This document shows positions 55,701 to 64,000 of a stretch of DNA of 64,000 bases, piece after piece. The stretch is from Amblyornis subalaris (taxonomy: Eukaryota > Chordata > Aves > Passeriformes > Ptilonorhynchidae): positions 806,001 to 870,000 of the forward strand of contig JACAXG010000202.1 in assembly GCA_018881555.1 (NCBI GenBank), written 5' to 3'. The stretch's first letter is position 1, and each line of letters starts with the position of its first letter. The notes beneath the pieces were generated by a model. The model was given only the letters and a program-made list of their open reading frames with translations, did not search any database and had not been told where the DNA came from. The position numbers and the translations under genes are program-made.

Positions 55701-58700
55701 GAAACAGATTTCTTCTAAATGCCTAGAAGGGGAATTGAGAAAAGCAGAACGCCTTGTTTTTGAATCAGAGCATCAGAGCCAGCAGAGTCTATACTCTTCT
55801 GCTCTTTCTGGTTCGTTTCCTTTTTTGGAGCATGAGGAATGGTCTGGAGAGAAAAGATACTGGCTCAGTAGATACAGGGTTTGTGGTCCAGGGGCTCAGT
55901 TCCAAATGCAAGAATTATCAGTTCTCAAATGCTTGTTTCTGCACTAACATAAGAGACGTGACTGGCCTGTGCAGCTACATTCAGGCTTTTCTCTCTGGAG
56001 TCTGAGCAGTGTCTCCATGGGTGTGTTGCCCATAGAATCCAGGCCCGATGCATTTGAAGTGTGCTGAGTTACAGAGCACCCCTAGGCCATGCTGCCAGTA
56101 TGTGAGCACTGGAGGAGATGTCTGGCAGGTCATAATGAATATTTTGCAAAACTAAATGCAGGAGNGGCAACATGGACACATCAAAGTAATGCACGTACTA
56201 TTGATTACAGGGCAGGCTTTCACCACTGTGCCCATAAATTGTACTGAGTCCTCTTTTTGTAACAAATGGGGTGAAGCTTTTCCCCCTAGTGAGTATTTGG
56301 CACAGTCCTAGGTGTTAGAGCAACCTCCTATAGAGCAAACACAGTTGTGATCTGTAGTGCTGTTTTGTTTCCAGGACTTGTGGCAGACTGGCATTGGCAC
56401 ACTCAGTGGGAAGGCAGTGTTGGACAAGAAGGAATTGCAGGATTTTTTAGCNGAGTAGTTTCAGTACTGGCCCCTTGGGCAGCCTCGGTACAAACCATAT
56501 CCATGGGCACTTGCCAGACTGAGACTTTGCTGCAGCTGAACTGATCTCAGCNTTGGAGGCTTCTTCGTCCAAACCTCTTTTCTCCCTCAGCGCCAAGCAA
56601 GGCTGCTTCCTTGCAGAAGTTGTTCCCAAAACTGAGGGGAAAGTTGTTTTTCCAAGTGTTCTTCCTTAGTTAGCCACTGATTAATTTAAGGTGTTCCTTT
56701 GTGTCACCAGTGAACTGTCTAACAGCAGCTTTGGGAATGGGAAACCAAAGGAGTTCTTTTGCAGCTGTTGCAAAACAGTGTGACAGAGTTCTAGTAAATG
56801 CAGTGCCTCAGGTTGTGTTAATCAGTTCCTGAGGTAAGATAGCTCAGTGAAGTCAGATAACATATTATGAGACTGTAAGTTTCACTTTCAGGTTCTTGAA
56901 TTTACTGCATTTTCTTGATGCAGTGAATGGTAGGGCACTTATATTTAAATGTAACTTTTGTTCTCCAGTTTTTAAACAGAAGTAATAATCTTAAATATTT
57001 CAATTCAGTTTAAATAAATAAAAACTTATTTAATGAAATATAAAGATGGACCTCTTCAGGGTTCAACATGCACACTGTTTTTCTCTTTTTTTTTTTTTAA
57101 TGTTTAGAAATACCTGCTGCTGTGACATTTTCCAGTTGGCTCACAATTTAAACAAACTTTTGTAACCTTCTATTTCCCAATAGGAAATTTCTGAGCAAAC
57201 CTTGCTTTGCCCCAGGCCCATCTTCCACTCTTCCTCCTCTCTGCTGAAATGTATAGCTTTATTCAATCTCCTTAAGGGAGTGGATGGAAATACTAATGTC
57301 TTCATAGTTGTGGGAGAAGGCAGACAGAAAAAACAGAGACAGAAGCAGAGACAACTTCATTAAGAGGAAGGGAATATCCGAAGGATAACCTTTGGGATAA
57401 ATAATTACACAAAAATTATCTGATGGAATAAGGGGCAAAGGCTTATTTGAATAGGTACAACGTTGTGGAAAATGGTTGATGAAGAATGGATCATAGGAGA
57501 TCAAGTGTTCCAGAGGAATAAATCCGCTGGTGCCTAGCTGTACACATTCTCNTCCTGCTACACTGACAGCACTGGCCATAATGCAGAACTCTGTTATAAA
57601 CCCAGGCTCAGAATCAGATCCAAAGCCAGCATGCTGTCTGGAGAGTATTTGAATCTTTGGAAATAAAGCCAAAAGTGATCTCTGGAGTTATGAGAATCTT
57701 CAGGGCCCAACAATTGCTCAGCAGAATTGCACATTCATGAGCATAATTTCAAATTTAGGAACTCAAAATCTGTTGTAATCACACTTCATAATCCTATATT
57801 TCTTACCCAGCATTCTGGGGGGAGGGGGTTTAAATGTCTTGTGAAAATGGAAGCCTCATCCTATGAAAGAAAAACATGAACATAAATTATGTAAGACTTC
57901 TGATTTATCAAGTATAAGCTAAGAAACAGCAATTATGTGTATTATATGGTGAAAGGAAGTAAGATNATATTACTACCCATCCCCATGCTTTTGTTCTTCT
58001 CGATTTTAACATACTTTGGAACAAGATGAAATAAATATCTGTATAGCATGTAACTGGAGGACAGCAGAGAAGTAGCTGGAGAGCTACTTACCCTTATACT
58101 GTAATGGACTATCAACAGCAAGCAGGAAAGGTAATTGTGAATTTCCTTTGTATTCGGGTATTTTTTCCCTCTCCACAAATTCTTTGTGACTCCTGGTAAA
58201 GCAAGGAACTACAAAATGAGGCAGTCTTTTAAAACTGTACAATGCTTCTGACAGTGATGCATTGATATTTATGTAGGAACAGTTTTATCAGAAGTACAGA
58301 TGGGGGAAGGATACGTGCTATATTATTCCCTCACAGAAAAGAAAAATCAATCCATTCCCATAAATAATATACAAAATTCTCAGGGAGATCTAAATCGAAT
58401 ATGCTTCAGATGTCACCGAGGTTCTAAGCCTCACTGGCCGAAGAGCTGGCTGGGGAAAAGCTTTATTCNGTTGAATTACTGGCAAAATCTGGGTGGACCT
58501 GATCACCCTCACTGTCCATCACAGCCTCTGGAGAGAGGACAGGTTATTTCCCTGGATAGCTGAACAGTCAGTATGTTGCTGCAATAAAACATTTGAGGAG
58601 GGCAGGGGGCTACTCCTACCTGCTTACTCCAGGAGATTAAGCAGAACAGCCAGGGGGATGGACTCGAGTGGTAGGTTTTCTACCTTCAACTGAAACAATG

Positions 58701-58975
58701 TCAGTTTGTATAAAAGCAGGAATTGCCTGGTTTAATTCAAGAGTTGACATTGTTGTCATTTAATTAATCCTAAAAGAAGTTTAATGTGCCAAGAGCTTTA
58801 GTGTTCAAAGTAAAAATGATAACAGGTCTTGTTTACTGGGGTTTGGAGTTTTTACCCTGCAAATTCAATGTTAATTCCCCTATTTTATATCTGCCTTGCT
58901 GCTTTTNTTCTGTATTTGTGGAGCAAGGTAACTCAGCTACAGGTTGTTAGGAAAAGGCCATATGACTTTATTTAA

Positions 58976-59009
58976 TTTATANATTTATTTTTNAAAATAA
59001 ATTTATTAA
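58976..59009. repeat. AT-rich near-palindrome
   Basis: Core ATTTATTTT / AAAATAAAT around an N at 58993. The symmetry extends outward to about 58976 and 59009 with one mismatch and one N. Both Ns fall within or beside the arms, as expected where reads disagree at such a structure. Confidence 0.6.
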
Positions 59010-62000
59010 AAAATAGGACTATATTTAATTGTTTTCTGGACATCTGGCTAATTCAAGACTTGAGTACATTCAAATGGCAAAATGTTGACATTTTGCTTCT
59101 CTTGGATTTTGGTGCCCTTCTCAGAAATTTCACTGATTGCTCCATAGCCTTGTTTCTGACGTTTGCTTTTGGTTTGCCTTCTAATATTGTAAAAGCATAG
59201 GAGTTTAAGTCCAGCAGTATAGGGAGAGTGAGTACATTATAGGTTTTCCATCAATCNTAGTTAGTTTAATGTTCCTACTGATTCTGTGACCATTTGCCTG
59301 TGGTGGCAAACTAGGAGCACGTGGACTCCCTGTGTCTCTGTGAGTTCAGGTGTTTCTGACTGAACTTCTTTTGAGCAGTAGCTTGTTGGGTTTTGGTGGT
59401 CTGGTTTTTCACGATTGCTGAAGTTTGTTGCTATTGGTGCTGGTCCCTGAGTGCTTATCTGTTGTTTGTGAGCAGAAGTTGTAACACAGCCAGTCAAAGT
59501 GCCAGGTCATTAATTTTCCAGGGTTAACTAAGAAAGAGACAGGACCCTCTGCCTGTTGGGTGATGAGTGCAGTGGGAGACCAGCTTGGCCATTAACAGCA
59601 GACTTTACACAAATGCATCTTTCTGTGACTTTGTCCTTTACTTCTGAGCTCCTCCTCAAGTCTTGTGTAAATTCCCACACAGATGTGCTTTTAGCTCTCT
59701 CTCTGTCTCAGTATGTAGTGGCCAACCTTCTCCTGTTCTCATGCCTGTGTGCTCACACACACACACTCCTATGCCAGAAAAGCCATGGAAACACATCCTC
59801 AGCACTCTCCACCATCTCCCATCTNCTTTTATTTTGCCTGCTCACAGAGCAGGGAGCAGGACATCCTGTGGCTGGTCAAGAGCTAAGTAGCTGCTGGCTC
59901 TTGCCTCCCAAGTAGGAGATGGGTCACCCCAGACAAATCTAAGCTNAGCTGTTTGTACTTTCTCCTCTGAGATTAGATGAGTGGAGAAAATGAGAGTAGT
60001 TTTCCTTCTCTTTACAGCTGCGGGAATTCAGAGGACTAGAGACAGTGGGTAACTGATGTTTTATTTGTAGCAAACTGGATTGGAATCAGTAAGTCCATTG
60101 AAGCCTTCATGGCAGGACTAGGAGGCAGAAGAGACAGCACAGTAACATGAACTATATTTTCTCAAAAAATCAAGACANAAAACCAGTGTGCTTTGAGAAA
60201 ATTCTGCTATGTGCATAAGCAGCTGCCGAATTTAAAGCAAGGGAGCTGTTCCACTGAAATTTCCTGGCTGTCCCATGGAACCGCAATTCTGCCTCCACTG
60301 TATTTCTACTCCAGCTGTTTTTCTATCCTAGGCATTCTTTCTAAAGTAAGCTAACACTTCCCTCCTCACTTACCTCCCAAAAAACACAAAAGCAAACAAA
60401 TCCTCCATCATTTTCTTGAACTGAGTACACTGCAGGTGGTTTGAATACCAAGTGTCCTTTTATTTAGAAATTAAAGCCTTTTCCTTATCTCTGGGCTGAC
60501 AGGTCTTTGAATAATGGACCTTTTTTCCTATAATAGAAAGTTTTTAAAGCTATTCAAAGACACTTTGGCAAATATTTCTGTCAGGCAGTAATTGGAAAAG
60601 TCTCAAGTTGCTTGATGCTGCCCCTCCTTTTTCTCCTGAGTTTTTTGTATGCATTGCTTTTTGCCTATAAATAACACAGAGATATCTGAAAAGGGAAACC
60701 TCTTTTGAGAACAGATATTGTCATCTGGCAGCTACCCAGTAAGGCCCTATCAGCTGTAAGTCAGTGCTGAGCTTCCCTAAGAAAAAAGAAAGTCTAATGT
60801 TAGTTTAGGCAAAAAACCAANCCAACAACAACAANAACAAAAAACACTCAAAACCTCACTGTATTGTCTTTGCTGTTTAAAGGGAAAGGAACAGAGAATG
60901 GTTTATCTTCCTGTATAAGCAGGCATGAACAGACTTTAATGCTGCAGGCAAAAACACTTCTTGATTCCTTTTATCACTGGAGATCCTGCAAAGCTGTGGA
61001 TGATCCTTTCTGGCAGATACATGAGAGCCAAACACCAGCAGCTGGAGCACAAAGAGCGGTGCCAGCTTTTGCCTGTACAGTGAGCTCCAAGTGCTAGGAG
61101 GAAAAAGTTCTAAGTACTCTGTGCCTCTGCTTGAGCCTAAGCCTGCTTCTGCCTTGGCTCAGTGCTCCNGCTGTACCACCACACTTTGAATGTGGAGCCC
61201 AGTAGGCCAGAGTGTTTTGTGATGTTTACCTATAGCTATAGGATATGTCTGTCATGCCATTGTAATTGCNTCTGTGCTCAAAAATAATACAGCAGAAAAC
61301 TCGTGTGCCTGTGTGCAAACACAAAATGTAAATGAGTGTGTGTTGATGTTATGGTTGAAAATGTAACAGGACAGCTTCCTGCCACTACGTATTTTTACTT
61401 GCCTGTGCCTAGAAACTGAAATTATGCAAAAATCTATTCTGGCCAGCTAGGCATCCAAAAAACAATGCCTACTCTTCCCACATCTTGTCCTGTTGATTTC
61501 TTAGTTGCATTCACACTATTTTTCTAAAACAGCCTGATCTGGTTATTATTACTTCATCACATATTAGGATGTGATATGAGGATCATAACAATAGCATTAT
61601 TAAAGATTCTTGAATTCCAAAACTTCACATTAGACTGAAATGATCACAATAACTTCATGTAAATGGCCTTCTTCCACCTTAAAATGTTAAAAGACAAAGT
61701 ATCAAAGTTAATTACATCTTNGTCAGATGGGGGTTTTTCCTCTTCTCTGTCTAGATATAATGCAATGGTATTAGCACTCAAACAGCCATAGTTTATATGT
61801 AAGTTATTGACTTTGACACCTTCTCTGGCCTCTATTACATAGAAGCTTACCTTGGATTTTCATTTAGGTATTACCATAGATATTCAAAGTTGGTTTTTCT
61901 GTTGTTATTTTGAAAAATGTGGAAGGAGCAGATAAGTGCAAACCTGCTCTCCATTTTAGACAGGATTCCAGCCTGAAAATAACTTTGTTTGTAGTTTGGA

Positions 62001-63220
62001 TATATCCAAAAGTTCCTTGTCAACTTGGATAATTGTTTCTGTGCTTCAAGAAACAAAAAACCCCAAACTTGAAATGACACGCTGAACATTAATTTGGTGG
62101 TTAGGCTGTAAGCAGATTTGAGCATAGATAAACAGCAGTCCTTGTTAGAACTTGAACCCCTTGTTCTCTGCCCCATATTAAACTTCAGAAATCTGAAGCA
62201 CGAATAAGATAATGTTAAGCATGCACACTAAAATCAGGTCCGTGTATCCATATGATGATTTATGGCCCAGCACTTTCAAAACCTTGAGCTCTGTAAAGCT
62301 AATTTCCAGATGCCTCCTCACACACAGCTACCCAGAGCTATATGAGCTGCCACCTCTTTTCTCCCAGCTGTATCAGCTTTGATCAACTTTGGGCTGTACC
62401 AAAGTTACTCATACTTTGCCTACATCTTGAACACAGCAGGAAGATGTACCCCAGGTTCTCTTACAATGTATTTTCCCAAGGCATTTCTGGTTTGCAGCAG
62501 GAGAGGGGGAAAAGGTTCAGAATTTAGGTGACTTGGAAGAAGGAAATAATAGACTGTGATGACAAGTGTCTGGAGAAGGGTAAGCTCATCCTCATATCCA
62601 GGAAGTAAACCCATTTTAGGTGATGGCTTGGGCTGTCAGTTGGCATTTGAGCTAGAGATTTACAGTGTTAGGTTCGTGTCGTTTAAGGAGACTTACAGCG
62701 TTGATGGATATCTGGTGTAGATGAATATGTGTGGGTTGGCCTAAAGAGTAAGGAATATATTCAGCAGAGCCTTTAACAAAAAAATACAGAGGTTTTCATT
62801 ATTTGAAAATTCAATCATTGCTTCAGTCTTTTCTGATTAATATCACCAAAATTTGCTAGGAAATGTTTCATGAAGAGGGACTGCCTGGTTTCTGTTTCTG
62901 CTCATTGTTTTCCTTCTACAAAATGAGCAGTTAATTAGTTGCTCAGCTAAAGCATTTGGAACCACAGAAGTAGGATCTGATTTATCAGAACTTGAAATTT
63001 ACTTTTCTTAATTGCTGTTAGGTAATAAAATGTGACTGTTAAAGGCTTTGTAACCAAATCCCAGTCCATGATAAGCAAACATGGGAAGGCCAGGGAATTG
63101 TTGGAGTTTTAGACAGTCTTTTCCGGGAACGATAAGGAAATAGATTTCTTTGTTAAAGCTGGTACAGCTCAGGGTTTTGTAATGGTGCATGACACTGCAA
63201 GGACAGCGCTGAGACTGAGC

Positions 63221-63880
63221 CACAGAATGGGTCAGGTCAGAAATGACCACAGTGGCCCATCTGGTCTCACCCCTCTGCTCAGGCAGGGTCATCCCAGAGC
63301 ACATGGCACAGGATTGCATCCAGGCAGTTCTGAAATATTCCCAGTGAGGGAGATTCCACACCCTCTCTGGACAGTCTGTCCCAGTGCTTGGTCACTGCAC
63401 AGTGGAGAAGTTCTTCCTCGCGTTCAGGTGGAGCTTCCGGGGCATCAGTTCCTGCCCGTTCCTCTTGTCCCGTTGCCGGGCCCCACCGAGCAGAACCTGG
63501 TCCCTGCTCTGAGCCCTCCCTGCAGACACTGACACACATTGATGGAGTCCCCTCTCAGTTGCCTCTTCTCGAGGCTGAACAGCCCCAGCTCCCTCAGCCT
63601 TCCCTCACAAGAGAGATGCTCCAGTCCCCTCATCCTCTTTGTCACCCTCTGCTCCAGGAGCTCCATGTCTCTCCTGTCCTGAGGAGCCCAGAACTGGACC
63701 CGGCTCTCCAGATGTGCCTCACCAGGGCTCAGCAGTGGGGCAGGGTCACCTCCCTGACCTGCTGGCAATGCTCTTCCTAATGCACTGCAGGATCCCATTG
63801 GTCTTCTTGGCCCCCAGGGCACTGCTGGCTCAGGGACAGCTTGTTGTNCACCAGGACCCTCAGGTCCTTCTCCCCAGAGC
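63221..63880 (-). mobile_element. CR1 LINE, 5'-truncated copy
   Basis: About 660 bases of reverse-oriented CR1 3' sequence. Landmarks on the plus strand are CACAGAATGGGTCAGG, GGTCATCCCAGAGCACATGG, AGAAGTTCTTCCTCGCGTTC, GAGGCTGAACAGCCCCAGCT, GAGAGATGCTCCAGTCCCCT and CCACCAGGACCCTCAGGTCC. It covers the 3' UTR and the end of the reverse-transcriptase ORF, with frames broken. The open frames here on both strands belong to the repeat. This is the strongest sign of an avian (sauropsid) source. Confidence 0.9.
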
Positions 63881-64000
63881 CCTTTGCAAATACATTTTAG
63901 GAATATAAAGCCCTGGCTGTTAGAAGGAAATTCTAAGCTAGGACCAACACGTGATTATAATAAGGAATGGAACAGAAATAGACCACATTTTCAGTAACTT
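63881..64000. other. End of window, unique sequence
   Basis: 120 AT-rich bases after the CR1 copy; nothing recognisable. Confidence 0.8.

Larger units (their letters stand above)
41241..63220. other. Intergenic or unannotated stretch downstream of CLEC16A
   Basis: 22 kb with no gene I recognise. In human, SOCS1 and RMI2 lie beyond the 3' end of CLEC16A. SOCS1 is a single coding exon of about 200 codons and nothing like it is here; I saw no RMI2 sequence either. Contents noted: a G9 run at 47468-47476, poly-T tracts at 52762 and 57086, a CA run at 59752-59766, an AT palindrome at 58976, an A/C-rich patch near 60810-60850, and weak minus-strand exon-like segments at 46887-50477. Confidence 0.6.

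Noticed and set aside
56373..56544. Plus-strand exon-like frame after a CTGTTTTGTTTCCAG acceptor
   Set aside because: Good acceptor, but the frame ends in a stop with no downstream signal and contains an N; no homology recognised.
57259..57672. 137-codon open frame on the minus strand
   Set aside because: Contains an N, no recognisable domain, no splice or promoter signals.
41241..63220. Expected downstream neighbours SOCS1 or RMI2
   Set aside because: No SH2/SOCS-box coding exon or RMI2-like sequence seen on either strand; they must lie beyond the window or elsewhere in this species.
63182..63908. Several open frames over 80 codons on both strands
   Set aside because: All lie within or overlap the CR1 LINE copy and reflect its GC-rich repeat sequence.

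Overview
The window is vertebrate nuclear DNA, most likely from a bird. It is AT-rich and intron-dominated. It carries CR1 LINE fragments (clearest at 63221-63880, reverse orientation) and an endogenous-retrovirus-type LTR of a kind widespread in bird genomes (about 6565-7273). The introns of its one recognisable gene are short compared with mammals. About one isolated N per several hundred bases points to a draft assembly consensus.

The only gene I can identify with confidence is CLEC16A, on the plus strand. The window opens inside one of its introns. Twelve coding exons lie between 3114 and 35832, all with GT/AG borders and compatible phases. Joined, they give one open frame of 563 residues ending in TAA at 35830-35832. 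This is the C-terminal half of a protein of about 1,050 residues in human. The first part (to about residue 400 of the window product) is strongly conserved. The last two exons encode a Ser/Pro-rich and then acidic, probably disordered tail. The upstream exons and promoter lie outside the window.

Layout: 1-3113 intron; 3114-8179 six closely spaced exons, with the LTR between the fourth and fifth; 8180-16510 two long introns around one exon, with CR1 remnants; 16511-19122 three exons, plus a possible 39-base in-frame cassette exon at 16849-16887; 19123-35491 two long introns around one exon; 35492-35832 terminal coding exon; then a 3' UTR that may reach about 41.2 kb (AATAAA at 41207) or 42.0 kb (AATAAA at 42012). 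From there to 63220 I see no recognisable gene, and the window ends just past a CR1 copy.

Beyond the main gene, the points most worth checking are: the possible cassette exon; a 58-codon exon-like segment with good splice sites on the minus strand inside a CLEC16A intron (20923-21097); a weaker set of minus-strand exon-like segments downstream (46887-50477); an intronic polyadenylation signature at 21479-21507 that could end a short isoform; two diverged direct-repeat pairs; and several short perfect inverted repeats. I found no clear evidence of a new multi-gene system.
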